From contig NZ_JAOSZE010000019.1 of the NCBI RefSeq assembly GCF_025630775.1, positions 1 to 64,000 of the forward strand: a DNA stretch of 64,000 nucleotides, given 5' to 3'. Made by a program: the position numbers and the translations under genes. This document shows positions 16,834-26,151 of this stretch, in pieces (position 1 is the stretch's first letter; the number at the start of each line of letters is the position of its first letter). Source of the DNA: Actinoplanes sp. KI2 (GTDB taxonomy: Bacteria; Actinomycetota; Actinomycetes; Mycobacteriales; Micromonosporaceae). Under the pieces are notes generated by a model that was not told the DNA's origin, ran no database searches, and was given only the letters and a program-made list of their open reading frames with translations.

Positions 16834-17678
16834 CCAGGCCGCGGCACGTCTGGGCAAAACTCCTGCTGCTGGCGCTGTGCTGTTACTTCCTGATCCCGGT
16901 GTGGTGGGTCGTGGTGGCCAGCACGAAGAACGCCCGGGGCCTGTTCTCGGGCAGCGGGGCGCTCTGGTTCAACGGCTTCCACCTGTTCGACAACCTGCAC
17001 GCGCTGTTCACCTTCAACAACGGCGAATACCTTCGCTGGCTCGGAAACTCGGCGCTGTACGCGTTCGCCGGCGGCCTGGGCTGCACGGTCGTCTCGGTGC
17101 TGGCCGGCTACGGCTTCGCGAAGTTCACCTTCCGCGGCCGCAACATCGTCTTCGCCCTCGTGCTGGGCTCGGTGATGGTGCCGCTGACCGCGCTGGTCAT
17201 CCCCACCTTCGTGCTGATGAGCAAGGTCGGCCTGATCGACACGATCTGGGCGGTGATCCTGCCGTCCCTGCTCAGCCCGTTCGCGGTCTACCTGATGCGG
17301 GTGTACGCGGGCGCGTCGATCCCCGACGAGCTGCTCGACGCGGCTCGGATCGACGGGGCCGGCGAGCTGCGGACCTTCTGGCGGGTGGCGCTGCCGCTGA
17401 TGCGGCCCGGCGTGGTCACCGTGGCGCTGCTGTCGATCGTCGCGACCTGGAACAACTTCTTCCTGCCGCTGACCGTACTGTCAAGTTCGAAGCTCTATCC
17501 GCTGACCGTCGGCATCGGCCTCTGGGAACAGCTGGCCAGCGCCAACAACGGCGGCGGCCAGTCCCTCTGGAACCTGATCATCATCGGCTCGCTCGTGTCG
17601 GTCATCCCGCTGATCATCGCCTTCCTCACCCTGCAGAAGTACTGGCAGGGCGGGTTGTCGGTGGGCAGCCTCAAGTAA
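16830..17678 (+). CDS. ABC sugar permease, MalG-type
   Basis: A 282-residue second permease that starts within the stop of the first. Six helices are visible from LLLLALCCYFLIPVWWVVVA onward. The EAA loop reads LLDAARIDGAGELRTFWRVALP (about 185-205). The C-terminus, YWQGGLSVGSLK, is typical of the CUT1 MalG branch. It pairs with the upstream permease in the arabinoside importer. The twelve-base gap to the GH51 gene implies one transcript. Confidence 0.93.
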   Translation: MTRPRHVWAKLLLLALCCYFLIPVWWVVVASTKNARGLFSGSGALWFNGFHLFDNLHALFTFNNGEYLRWLGNSALYAFAGGLGCTVVSVLAGYGFAKFTFRGRNIVFALVLGSVMVPLTALVIPTFVLMSKVGLIDTIWAVILPSLLSPFAVYLMRVYAGASIPDELLDAARIDGAGELRTFWRVALPLMRPGVVTVALLSIVATWNNFFLPLTVLSSSKLYPLTVGIGLWEQLASANNGGGQSLWNLIIIGSLVSVIPLIIAFLTLQKYWQGGLSVGSLK

Positions 17679-17690
17679 ACCTGGAGTCCC

Positions 17691-19202
17691 GTGCTGCACG
17701 CCTCGTTCCGCCTCGATCCGACCTTCACCATCGCGCCGGTCTCCCGCCGCACGTTCGGCTCCTTCGTCGAGCACATGGGCCGCTGCGTCTACACCGGCAT
17801 CTACGAGCCGTCCCACCCGACCGCCGACGAGGACGGCTTCCGGCGGGACGTGCTCGCCCTGACCCGCGAGCTGGGCGTGTCGGTGGTGCGCTACCCCGGC
17901 GGCAACTTCGTCTCCGGGTACCGCTGGGAGGACGGCATCGGCCCGGCCGCCGACCGGCCGGTGCGGCGCGAGCTCGCCTGGCACAGCCTGGAGACCAACG
18001 AGGTCGGCATCGACGAGTTCATGCGCTGGGCGCAGAAGGCCGGGGTCGAGGTCATGTACGCGGTCAACCTCGGCACCCGGGGCGTGCAGGAGGCCCTCGA
18101 CGTCCACGAGTACCTGAACCATCCGTCCGGCACCCGGCTCTCCGACCTGCGCCGCACCCACGGCTCCGAGAAACCGTACGGGATTCGGATGTTCTGCCTC
18201 GGCAACGAGCTGGACGGGCCGTGGCAACTAGGGCACAAAACCGCCATCGAGTACGGGCGGCTGGCCGCCGAAACCGCACGGGCGCTGCGGGCGGCGGACC
18301 CCGATGTCGAACTGGTCGCCTGCGGCAGCTCGGGCTCGTCCATGCCCACCTTCGCCGCCTGGGAGTCGCAGGTCCTCGAGCTCGCGTACGACGAGGTGGA
18401 CTACATCTCGGCGCACGCGTACTACGAGCCGCTCGACGGGGACCTGGCGAGCTTCCTCGCCTCGGCAGTCGACATGGATCACTTCGTGGAGAGTGTGGTC
18501 GCCACCGCGGACAGCGTCGGGGCCCGGCTGAAGAGCAGGAAGAAGCTCACCATCTCCTTCGACGAGTGGAACGTCTGGTATCTGAAGCGCTGGGAGGCCA
18601 CCCGCAAGACGAGCGAATGGGCGGTAGCGCCCCGGGTGATCGAGGACTGCTACAACGTGGCCGACGCGGTGGTGGTCGGCAACCTGCTGATCTCGCTGCT
18701 GCGGCACAGCGACCGGGTCACCGCCGCCTGCCAGGCGCAGCTGGTCAACGTGATCGCGCCGATCCGCTCCGAGCCGGGCGGCCCGGCCTGGCGGCAGACC
18801 ATCTTCCACCCGTTCGCGCTGACCTCGCGGCTGGCCAAGGGCGACGTGCTGCGGGTCGAACTGCGCGGCCCGTCGTACGAGACGGCCCGGTTCGGCACGG
18901 TACCGTCACTGGACGCGGTGGCGACGCACGACCCGGAGTCCGGCGACGTCACGGTCTTCGTGGTCAACCGCAGCCTGTCCGAGCCGGCCGATCTGGCGGT
19001 CGGCGTGGCGGCCTTCGGGCGCCGCTTCCGGATCGCCGAGTCGTGGACCCTGGCCGACGACGACCTGACGGCGGCCAACACCGAGGACGACCCAGACCGG
19101 GTGACGCCGAAGCCGAACGCGACGGCCTGGGTCGAGGAGGGCGAACTGCACGCCTCGCTCCCACCCGTCTCCTGGACGGCCATCCGGCTCACCCAGGTGT
19201 GA
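17691..19202 (+). CDS. abfA: Alpha-L-arabinofuranosidase, GH51
   Basis: A 503-residue enzyme without a signal peptide, so it acts in the cytoplasm on imported arabinosides and releases L-arabinose. The catalytic acid/base is the Glu of MFCLGNELDG (about residue 172) and the nucleophile is the Glu of TISFDEWNVWYL (about residue 292). FGSFVEHMGRCVYTGIYEPS and VVRYPGGNFVSGYRWEDGIG are family hallmarks. The barrel is followed by a C-terminal beta domain of about 130 residues. The GTG at 17691 follows a weak GGAG. The product feeds the araBDA operon encoded 2.3 kb away. Confidence 0.95.
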   Translation: MLHASFRLDPTFTIAPVSRRTFGSFVEHMGRCVYTGIYEPSHPTADEDGFRRDVLALTRELGVSVVRYPGGNFVSGYRWEDGIGPAADRPVRRELAWHSLETNEVGIDEFMRWAQKAGVEVMYAVNLGTRGVQEALDVHEYLNHPSGTRLSDLRRTHGSEKPYGIRMFCLGNELDGPWQLGHKTAIEYGRLAAETARALRAADPDVELVACGSSGSSMPTFAAWESQVLELAYDEVDYISAHAYYEPLDGDLASFLASAVDMDHFVESVVATADSVGARLKSRKKLTISFDEWNVWYLKRWEATRKTSEWAVAPRVIEDCYNVADAVVVGNLLISLLRHSDRVTAACQAQLVNVIAPIRSEPGGPAWRQTIFHPFALTSRLAKGDVLRVELRGPSYETARFGTVPSLDAVATHDPESGDVTVFVVNRSLSEPADLAVGVAAFGRRFRIAESWTLADDDLTAANTEDDPDRVTPKPNATAWVEEGELHASLPPVSWTAIRLTQV

Positions 19203-19229
19203 CGCTCCGGTGTGACGCTCGCAGGGGCG

Positions 19230-19263
19230 CGTGCCCGCCGGCCGTCAACGACCGGCGGGCACG
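19230..19263 (+). terminator. Hairpin terminator after the GH51 operon
   Basis: A perfect 12-bp stem (19230-19241 with 19252-19263) with a ten-base loop lies 28 bases after the GH51 stop. There is no long T-run, as is common in high-GC actinobacteria. Confidence 0.75.
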
Positions 19264-19294
19264 GCTCTATATGGAGTACGGCTCTATATGGAGT
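19261..19294. repeat. 17-bp exact tandem duplication
   Basis: The unit acggctctatatggagt occurs twice head to tail and abuts the stop codon of the DUF2278 gene. Confidence 0.9.
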
Positions 19295-20314
19295 TCAGAA
19301 CTTGATGGTCCAGCCCTCCCGAGTGGACTGGTCCGAGGTGTACGCAACGCCGTCGACCTTGAGCCCACGCGCGTCGAGCAGCGTGATGGTCCCGCCCCGG
19401 TTGCCCAGTTGCACCGGAGGCGCCACCGCAACCCGGGCCGTCTCACCGGCCCCCAGCCGACCGGCGAGCGCAGAGCGGTTACCGGCCCGATCGACGATCT
19501 GCCACCCACTCAGGTCGATCTCCCCCGGCGACGTGTTCAGCAGCGTCACGGTCTCGTGCTCGGGCGCCGGGCCGACCGGGTTGACGAGGGCGGCGACCAC
19601 CCGCACGAGATGGTCCGGCTCGTCCGGACCAGGCGCGGGCGCCGGCCCCGGCGCGGGAATCTCCGGCACCGTATGCCCCGTGACATCGTCGGTGTGAAAC
19701 GACTGCGACTGGAAGGCAAGGAAGATCGCCACCCAGCTGTCGCTCCCCGGAAAATGCAGCAGCAACGCGCCGTCCTGGAAAACGCCGTCGTCATCGGCGA
19801 ACCGGCCACTGTTCCCCTGATTCATATGTACGTCGTGCACGCCGTTGCCCGGCAGGAACCCGAACACCTTGTCCTTGGTGGTCGGCTCCGGCCCCCATGC
19901 CTGCCCGAACACGTAGGCCCGCGCGTCCGCGTCGCCCAGCGCCTTCTGCACGTAATGGTCGAGGAAGTCCCCGAGGTCGTTCTCCGGCCCCGGCTCGGCC
20001 GTAGGCACCGGCCGCATCATCTCCCGCTGAAACAGATTCCCCCGGATGTAGTCCAGCGCCGCCCCCGACCCGTCACTGCTCAGCTCGGTAAACCCGTCGG
20101 CCAGCGCAGCAACCCGCTCGAGAATCGGATGCTGAAAGTTGTCCACCGCCAAATACAGCAACTCCGGCGGCCGCTCCTGCGACCGCACATTGACGGCCGC
20201 CCGATACTCCACCGCGCCGGCCCGCAATCGAATCTGATAATGAGGCGTATCCGTCGTCTCCACCCGACGATCAACAACCGTCGCACGCAGAACTCCGTAC
20301 CGCTTGATCGGCAT
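19295..20314 (-). CDS. DUF2278 (YukJ-like) protein with lamin-tail-like C-terminus
   Basis: A 339-residue protein. Residues 1-215 match the DUF2278/YukJ family pattern, with PIKRYGVLRATVVDRRVE, ALDYIRGNLFQREMM, GPENDLGDFLDHYVQKAL, PGNGVHDVHMNQGN and the near-terminal WVAIFLAFQSQSFHTDD. After a Pro/Ala hinge, the last 110 residues resemble an LTD-like Ig domain (TVTLLNTSPGEIDLSGWQIV). The His-rich motif VHDVHMNQGN suggests a metal site, but the activity is not known. It stands alone, convergent with the GH51 operon. Confidence 0.85.
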   Translation of the reverse strand: MPIKRYGVLRATVVDRRVETTDTPHYQIRLRAGAVEYRAAVNVRSQERPPELLYLAVDNFQHPILERVAALADGFTELSSDGSGAALDYIRGNLFQREMMRPVPTAEPGPENDLGDFLDHYVQKALGDADARAYVFGQAWGPEPTTKDKVFGFLPGNGVHDVHMNQGNSGRFADDDGVFQDGALLLHFPGSDSWVAIFLAFQSQSFHTDDVTGHTVPEIPAPGPAPAPGPDEPDHLVRVVAALVNPVGPAPEHETVTLLNTSPGEIDLSGWQIVDRAGNRSALAGRLGAGETARVAVAPPVQLGNRGGTITLLDARGLKVDGVAYTSDQSTREGWTIKF

Positions 20315-20437
20315 GGCCGGAAGTCAACCATCCCGCCGCCGCCCACTCAGTCAAAAGATCTACATAGGCCGGTACGACCATCCGTCAGTGGCAAAACCTC
20401 CGTCCGCATTCGCCCACTTTTTGTCGAGTGGCCTGTC

Positions 20438-20740
20438 TCAGAAGTACCATTTCGTGGAGCCCGGCACCTTCGAGCACTTGGCCTCGCCGTCCTCCTCCCT
20501 CGCGGTCTTGCCGTCGACGCATCCAGCCTTCCTAGGCCCGGCACGACCTCGCGTCGCCTTGTCCGCGCGCCGCCCTCGTCCGCGCGCCGCCCTTGCCCGC
20601 GCCGCCCTTGCCCACGCGCCGCCCTTGCCCGCGCGCCGCCTTTGCCCGCGCGCCGCCTTTGCCCGCGCGCCGCCCTTGCCCGCGCGCGGCCTGTCGTTTC
20701 GCCCGATCTCCTTGTATTCGACGTCCTCAAATTTCGGCAT
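20438..20740 (-). CDS. Small basic hypothetical protein with Arg/Ala/Gly repeats
   Basis: A possible 100-residue protein starting MPKFEDVEYKEIG. Its centre is an Arg/Lys/Ala/Gly-rich tract (RAGKGGARAKAARG and variants) made by an 18-bp tandem repeat at about 20560-20700, and it ends GEAKCSKVPGSTKWYF. The two ends look like real protein and the middle is low complexity. No good ribosome binding site precedes the ATG at 20740. It could bind nucleic acid because of its charge. I do not recognise a family. Confidence 0.45.
   Translation of the reverse strand: MPKFEDVEYKEIGRNDRPRAGKGGARAKAARGQRRRAGKGGAWARAARARAARGRGRRADKATRGRAGPRKAGCVDGKTAREEDGEAKCSKVPGSTKWYF
20560..20700. repeat. 18-bp tandem repeat, degenerate
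   Basis: Copies of ccgcc(c/t)ttgcccgcgcg occupy the middle of the small basic reading frame. Confidence 0.75.
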
Positions 20741-21003
20741 CGGCTCGTGCCAACCCGGCCCGATAATGCGGACCGACTCGCTGAACCGCTGCGAACGAGG
20801 TTGCCAGAGGCAGCCGCCGAGCACATCGGACCACGGTATGAGAGACCCTGGTCCGATCCCCCAACCCAGCCGACGGGCCACAATCGGAGGCAATACGGAA
20901 CGCGGTCTTTGTTCTTTGAAAACGCCACACAGCCCGTGGCCGCATAACTGGAGTCATGAAAGACGAGCTGTAAGAAGTCCAGTCATGCCGGGCGGGGATC
21001 GGA

Positions 21004-21180
21004 TCAGGACTCGTCCGGGTCCGGATGGGCGGCCAGATACCGGTCGGCCGCCTCTCGGTGATCGGCTGGTTATGGCTCAGCCACTCGACCGCTCGCCGCT
21101 CGGTCCGGGTGTCACGGAAGGCGTTCCAGACCGCGATCAAGTGCTCGTGCCGGTCGTAGAGCTCGTTGCGGAACCGGCGC
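21004..21180 (-). pseudogene. C-terminal gene remnant broken by a frameshift
   Basis: One minus-strand frame gives a protein-like stretch (ELYDRHEHLIAVWNAFRD, then TERRAVEWLSHNQ). A frame shifted by one base completes it with HREAADRYLAAHPDPDES and a TGA at 21006-21004. Neither frame is open across the whole piece. It looks like the end of a helical actinobacterial protein whose gene has decayed. The flanks (20741-21003 and 21181-21340) show nothing else I can support. Confidence 0.5.
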
Positions 21181-21339
21181 CGAAGGCGGCAGGAAACAGG
21201 AAAGCAGCACGGTGAGCCGCCGCCAGCCGATCGCCGCCCGGCGAGACGCCTGCCACGTCGACGGTCGACGCGAAGGAGCAACGAGCCGGCGCCGCCTCCT
21301 GCAGGAAGAAAGCGGCGCCGGACGGCAACCGGCCGGCCC

Positions 21340-21550
21340 AGACGGGCAGATCAAGTGGGGAGATCAGATGGTCTGATCAGACGCCCAGATCAGAGGGGCA
21401 GATCAGACGGAGCGGGAGAGGCGGGCAGATCAGATGGGGCGGAGAGGCGGGCAGATCAGATGAGGTGGGAGAGGCCGGCAGATCAGATGGGGCCGGAGAA
21501 GCCGGCAGATCAGATGGGGCCGGAGAAGCCGGCAGATCAGATGGGGCGGG
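21340..21550. repeat. 27-bp tandem repeat overlapping the araA 3' end
   Basis: The core gcagatcagatgggg begins at 21425, 21451, 21478, 21505 and 21532, with decayed copies upstream to about 21345. The copy at 21532 contains the araA stop codon (21537-21539), so the repeat is built from the gene's own end. Confidence 0.9.
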
Positions 21551-23027
21551 AGAGGCGGTAGTAGGCCTGGTTCCACCGCACGCGGTCGGCGAAGTCGAAG
21601 GGCGTGGTGCGGTCGTCGATCAGCAGGAGTTCGGTGCGCTCCATGTCGGCGAAGTCGCGCAGGGTCTCGGAGCCGACCGCCTGGGTCATCACGGTGTGGT
21701 GTGGGCCGCCTGCGGTCAGCCAGCACTCGGCCGACGTGGAGAGGGAGGGCTGGGGCTTCCACACCGCGCGCGCCACCGGCAGTGACGGCAGCGGCTCGTC
21801 CGGCGGCACGACCTCGATCTCGTTGGCCACCAGGCGGAAGCGGTCGCCCATGTCGGCCAGGCCGATCACTACGCCGGGGCCGGTGGCGGCGTCGAAGACC
21901 AGGCGGACCGGGTCCTCTCGGTTGCCGATGCCGAGCGGGTGGATCTCGCAGCGCGGGCGGTCGGCGGCGATCGTCGGGCAGACCTCGAGCATGTGGGCGC
22001 CCAGGATCTTCGGCTCGCCGGGGCCGAAGTGGTAGGTGTAGTCCTCCATGAAGGAGGTGCCGCGGCCGGCGCCGGCGCCCATCGCCTTCACGGCGGCAAG
22101 CAGGGCGGAGGTCTTCCAGTCGCCCTCGCCGCCGAAGCCGTAGCCGTCGGCCATCAGGCGCTGCACGGCGAGGCCGGGGAGCTGGCGCAGGCCGCCGAGA
22201 TCCTCGAAGTTCGTGGTGAACGCGCCGAAACCGCCGGTGACCAGGAACTGGCGCAGGCCGGCCTCGATCCGCGCCGCGTAGCGCAGCGAGTCGTGCCGCT
22301 CGCCGTCCTTGCGCAGCTCGGGGGCCAGGTCGTACACGTCGGAGTATTCGGCGACCAAGGCGTCCACGTCGGCGTCCGAGACCGCGTCGACGACCGCGAC
22401 CAGGTCGTTCACCCCGTACGTGTTGACCGAGACGCCGAAGCGCAGCTCGGCCTCGACCTTGTCGCCCTCGGTCACCGCCACGTCGCGCATGTTGTCGCCG
22501 AAGCGGGCCAGCCGCAGGGTCCGCAGGTGGGCGAAGCCCGCCGCGGCCCGGACCCACGCGTCGATCCGCTGCGCCACCACGGGGTCGGCCGCGTGCCCGG
22601 CGATCGTCTTGCGTGGCACGCCCAGCCGGGCCTGGATGAACCCGAACTCCCGATCGCCGTGCGCGGCCTGGTTCAGGTTCATGAAGTCCATGTCGATGGT
22701 TGCCCATGGCAGCGACTGGTTGTGTTGCGTATGCAGGTGCAACAGCGGTTTGCGCAGCACGTCGAGGCCGGTGATCCACATCTTGGCCGGGGAGAAGGTG
22801 TGCATCCAGGCGATCACGCCGAGACAGGACGGGTCGGCGTTGGCCTCGAGCATCACCTGGCGGATCGCGCCCGAGTCGGTGAGCACCGGCTTGCCGACGA
22901 TCTCGGCGCTCAGGCCGGCGTCGGTGAGCAGGCCCTGGATCTCGGCGGACTGGGCGGCCACCTGGTCGAGCGTCTCCGGGCCGTAGAGGTGCTGGCTGCC
23001 GGTCAGGAACCATACCTGGGACTTCAT
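21537..23027 (-). CDS. araA: L-arabinose isomerase
   Basis: A 496-residue cytoplasmic enzyme converting L-arabinose to L-ribulose with a divalent metal. Family hallmarks are [71 protein letters not shown] and [15 protein letters not shown], the last two holding metal ligands. Length matches the family. Its ATG at 23027 overlaps the araD stop as ATGA, making it the last gene of araB-araD-araA. The final residues, RLSRPI, lie in a 27-bp repeat that continues downstream. Confidence 0.97.
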   Translation of the reverse strand: MKSQVWFLTGSQHLYGPETLDQVAAQSAEIQGLLTDAGLSAEIVGKPVLTDSGAIRQVMLEANADPSCLGVIAWMHTFSPAKMWITGLDVLRKPLLHLHTQHNQSLPWATIDMDFMNLNQAAHGDREFGFIQARLGVPRKTIAGHAADPVVAQRIDAWVRAAAGFAHLRTLRLARFGDNMRDVAVTEGDKVEAELRFGVSVNTYGVNDLVAVVDAVSDADVDALVAEYSDVYDLAPELRKDGERHDSLRYAARIEAGLRQFLVTGGFGAFTTNFEDLGGLRQLPGLAVQRLMADGYGFGGEGDWKTSALLAAVKAMGAGAGRGTSFMEDYTYHFGPGEPKILGAHMLEVCPTIAADRPRCEIHPLGIGNREDPVRLVFDAATGPGVVIGLADMGDRFRLVANEIEVVPPDEPLPSLPVARAVWKPQPSLSTSAECWLTAGGPHHTVMTQAVGSETLRDFADMERTELLLIDDRTTPFDFADRVRWNQAYYRLSRPI

Positions 23028-23686
23028 GCGACGGGCTCCTGTCCGTAGACGTTCTGGTAGCGGGCGTACAGGGAATCGATGTCCGCCTGATCGATCGGCC
23101 GGGGCGTGCCGATCTGCCGGGCGATGTGCACGGTGCGCGCCACGTCCTCGCACATGACGGCGGCCTTCACCGCGTCGCGGGCGGAACGGCCGATGGTGAA
23201 GACGCCGTGGTTGCGCATGAGCACGGCCGGCGAGCGATGGCCGCGCAGCGTCTCGACGATGCCGCGGCCGATCGAGTCGTCGCCGATCAGCGCGAACGGG
23301 CCGACCGGGATCTCGCCGCCGAACTCGTCCGCGATCATCGTGAGCACGCACGGGATCGGCTCGGCGCGGGCGGCCCAGGCGGTCGCGTACGTGGAATGGG
23401 TGTGCACGACGCCCTGAACGTCCGGCATGTGCTTGTACACGTAGGCGTGCGCGGCGGTGTCGCTGGACGGTTTGTGCTCGCCCTCGACCAGGTTGCCGTC
23501 GAGGTCGGTGACCACCATGGCGTCGGCGCTGATCTCGTCGTAGGAGACGCCGGACGGCTTGATCACCAGCAGGTCCTCGCCGGGCACCCGGGCCGACACG
23601 TTTCCGGCGGTCCACACCACCAGGTCGTTGCGGGGCAGTTCGGCGTGCAGATCGGCGACCATCTTCCTGATGTCGGAAAGGCTCAC
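23024..23686 (-). CDS. araD: L-ribulose-5-phosphate 4-epimerase
   Basis: A 220-residue class II aldolase-fold enzyme that converts L-ribulose 5-phosphate to D-xylulose 5-phosphate, which enters the pentose phosphate pathway. The zinc site is visible in [14 protein letters not shown], and the phosphate-binding region in [11 protein letters not shown], with [10 protein letters not shown] carrying another ligand region. The GTG at 23686 overlaps the araB stop (GTGA), and its own stop overlaps the araA start, so the operon is fully coupled. Confidence 0.95.
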   Translation of the reverse strand: MSLSDIRKMVADLHAELPRNDLVVWTAGNVSARVPGEDLLVIKPSGVSYDEISADAMVVTDLDGNLVEGEHKPSSDTAAHAYVYKHMPDVQGVVHTHSTYATAWAARAEPIPCVLTMIADEFGGEIPVGPFALIGDDSIGRGIVETLRGHRSPAVLMRNHGVFTIGRSARDAVKAAVMCEDVARTVHIARQIGTPRPIDQADIDSLYARYQNVYGQEPVA

Positions 23687-25314
23687 GAAGCGGCCTTCCG
23701 CTGGATGGCCCGCAGCTTCCGCATGACCCGGTTCGCGCCCCGGCCGAAGTAGTCGTGCAGCGTCGAGTACTCGGCATAGATCTCGTCGTAGATCGCCGCC
23801 GCGGAAGGATCGGGAAGAAACGCATTCGGTACGACGCGGCCCATCGCCTCGGCCGCCGCGCGCACGGACGGGTACGCACCCGCGGCCGCCGCCGCATGGA
23901 TGGCCGAGCCGAGCGCCGGCCCCTGATCGGACCCGATCGCGGAGAGCGGCATGTTGAGCACGTCCGCATAGATCTGCATGAGCAGTTTGTTCTTGAGCAG
24001 GCCGCCGGCCGCGATGAACTCGCGCACCGGCACGCCGGCCGCGGTGAACGTCTCGACGATCTTGCGGGTGCCGAAGGCGGTCGCCTCGATCAGCGCTCGG
24101 TAGATGTCGGCCGGCTTGGTCGCGAGCGTCTCCCCCACCAGCAGGCCGGACAGTTCGGCGTCGACCAGCACCGACCGGTTCCCGTTGTGCCAGTCGAGCG
24201 CGATCAGGCCATGCTCGCCGGGCCGCTGCGACGCCGCCGATGAAGTGAGCCGCTCGTGCGTCCACTCGGCGCCCAGGTTGTCGACATAGTGGCCGAAAAT
24301 GTCCCCGACGCCGCTCTGCCCCGCCTCGTATCCCCAGAGGCCGGCCACGATCCCGCCGTCGACCACGCCGCACATGCCGGGGACCTCGCGGACCTCGTCG
24401 CCGTTCATCACGTGGCAGGTGGAGGTGCCCATGATCGCGACCATCTGACCGGGATCGAGCGCCTTCGCCGCGGCGGAGGTGACGTGCGCGTCGACGTTGC
24501 CGACCGCGACCGCGATGCCCTCGGGCAGGCCGGTCCACTGCGCGGCCTGCCCGGTGAGGGTGCCGGCCGCGTCGCCCAACTGCCCGATCGGCTGCTCGAG
24601 CTTGTCGGTCACGAAATTCTCGAAAGCCGGGTTGAGCTCGGCCAGGAACGCCCGGGACGGGTACTGGCCATCCTGCAGGATGCCCTTGTAACCGGCGGTG
24701 CAGGCATTGCGCACGTAACGGCCGGTGAGCTGCCAGACGATCCAGTCGGCGGCCTCGACCCAGCGCGCGGTGGCCGCGTACGCCTCCGGATCCTCCTCCA
24801 GCAGCTGCAGGCCCTTGGCGAACTCCCACTCCGAGGAGATCAGCCCGCCGTAGCGGGCAAGCCAGGGCTCGCCGCGCTTCGCGGCGAGCTCGTTGATCCG
24901 ATCCGCTTGCGGCTGGGCGGCGTGGTGCTTCCAGAGCTTGACGTACGCGTGGGGACGGCCACGCCAATCCGGCAGCTCGCACAATGGAGTCCCGTCGGCG
25001 AGCGTGGGCACCATCGTGCAGGCCGTGAAGTCGGTGCCGATGCCGATGACGTGCGCCGGGTCGACCCCGGCGGCCGCGAGCGCGGCGGGCACGGCGGTCT
25101 TGAGCACGTCGACGTAGTCGGAGGGGACCTGCAGGGCCCAGTCATGGCCGAGCGGGGTGCCGTCGGGCAGCGCATCGGTGAGCACCGCGTGGGAGTAGTC
25201 GTGCACCGCGGAGCCGAGCTCCGCGCCGTCCGACACACGGACGACGACCGCGCGGCCGGAGAGGGTGCCGTAATCGACACCGACCACGCAGGCCACGGTG
25301 GGGTCAACGGGCAT
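23683..25314 (-). CDS. araB: Ribulokinase
   Basis: A 543-residue FGGY-family kinase that phosphorylates L-ribulose with ATP. The N-terminal phosphate loop is [16 protein letters not shown]. The substrate region includes [18 protein letters not shown], and the C-terminal ATP domain contains [10 protein letters not shown] and [20 protein letters not shown]. The ATG at 25314 follows GAGAGG. It is the first gene of araBDA, and two LacI-type operators lie just upstream. Confidence 0.96.
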   Translation of the reverse strand: MPVDPTVACVVGVDYGTLSGRAVVVRVSDGAELGSAVHDYSHAVLTDALPDGTPLGHDWALQVPSDYVDVLKTAVPAALAAAGVDPAHVIGIGTDFTACTMVPTLADGTPLCELPDWRGRPHAYVKLWKHHAAQPQADRINELAAKRGEPWLARYGGLISSEWEFAKGLQLLEEDPEAYAATARWVEAADWIVWQLTGRYVRNACTAGYKGILQDGQYPSRAFLAELNPAFENFVTDKLEQPIGQLGDAAGTLTGQAAQWTGLPEGIAVAVGNVDAHVTSAAAKALDPGQMVAIMGTSTCHVMNGDEVREVPGMCGVVDGGIVAGLWGYEAGQSGVGDIFGHYVDNLGAEWTHERLTSSAASQRPGEHGLIALDWHNGNRSVLVDAELSGLLVGETLATKPADIYRALIEATAFGTRKIVETFTAAGVPVREFIAAGGLLKNKLLMQIYADVLNMPLSAIGSDQGPALGSAIHAAAAAGAYPSVRAAAEAMGRVVPNAFLPDPSAAAIYDEIYAEYSTLHDYFGRGANRVMRKLRAIQRKAAS

Positions 25315-25351
25315 GTGGGGGAACCTCTCACGTTGAGGGGGCGTTTCAGCA

Positions 25352-25413
25352 TTGTTATCGCTAACAACACAGGTGTCAACGCTGGTCTCCAGGAGCAATT
25401 GTTATCGCTAACA
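25352..25413. promoter_or_regulatory. Paired LacI-type operators upstream of araBDA
   Basis: TTGTTATCGCTAACAA occurs at 25352-25367, and the same sequence lacking its last base at 25399-25413, with start points 47 bp apart. The quasi-palindrome centred on CG is a LacI-family site. Two copies fit looping or cooperative repression of the arabinose operon. Confidence 0.8.
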
Positions 25414-25528
25414 CCACGCAGGTCAGCGCGTTGCGCAGACAAATTCATCAGCGTCGCCGTCCCCGGCACCCCGGGCGTCCCGGCACCCTCGGCCGCGCGC
25501 CGCTCCGCCCGGGCGGCATCGCGCTCAG

Positions 25529-25816
25529 CCCGCAGACACCGCCCAGCCCGCAGACACCGCCCAGCCCGCAGACACCGCCCAGCCCGCAGACACCGCCCAG
25601 CCCGCAGACACCGCCCAGCACGCGGACGCCGCCCAGCCCGCGGACGCCGCCCAGCCCGCGGACACCGCCCAGCCCGCGGACACCGCCCAGCCCGCGGACA
25701 CCGCCCAGCACGCGGACACCGCCCAGCACGCGGACACCGCCCAGCACGCGGACACCGCCCAGCACGCGGACACCGCCCAGCACGCAGACACCGCCCAGCC
25801 CGCAGACACCGCCCAG
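25529..25816. repeat. 18-bp tandem repeat, 16 copies
   Basis: Sixteen uninterrupted units of c(c/a)cgc(a/g)gacaccgcccag run with an exact 18-bp period. Only three positions vary among copies. All frames are open because 18 is a multiple of three, but no credible gene start exists. Confidence 0.95.
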
Positions 25817-26100
25817 CCCGCGGACGTCGGCCGGCGTCGCTCCCAGCACGCGCGCGTTGGCCGCCGTCGCGCTCAGCACGCGCGCTGGCCGCACGTCGCG
25901 GTGACGCTCTCCGGGACGACGGCTTCGCGCCCAGCACGCGCACATTTGGGCCGGCCTCCCGCCCAGCACGCGGGTGCTGGCCGGCCTCCCGCCCGGCACG
26001 CGGGTGCTGGCCGGCCTCCCGCCCAGCACGCGCACGTTGGCCGGCGTCGCGCGAAGCGACCCACGGCCAGACATCGCACTCCAGCACCCGAGCGCTCGGC
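25817..26100. repeat. Degenerate repeats, including 30-bp units
   Basis: After the 18-bp array the sequence continues as related units, then a 30-bp unit (gcacgcgggtgctggccggc plus ten bases) repeated about four times between 25932 and 26046. No gene is supported between the araB operators and the TetR gene ending at 26152. Confidence 0.75.
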
Positions 26101-26151
26101 CAGGCATAGCGCGTCTCAGCGCCGGCCGGCGTTACGGCGGAAGGGCGGAAT

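Noticed and set aside
16877-20947. Plus-strand frame of over 1300 codons
   Set aside because: It is a shadow of the permease and GH51 genes in another frame, then antisense to the DUF2278 gene. High GC removes stops from such frames.
25529-25816. Possible CRISPR array
   Set aside because: Units are 18 bp, contiguous and without spacers, and no cas genes are nearby. It is a simple tandem repeat.
25448-26107. Repeat protein with VRVLGG hexapeptides on the minus strand
   Set aside because: The frame exists only because the 18-bp unit is a multiple of three; there is no ribosome binding site or non-repeat domain.
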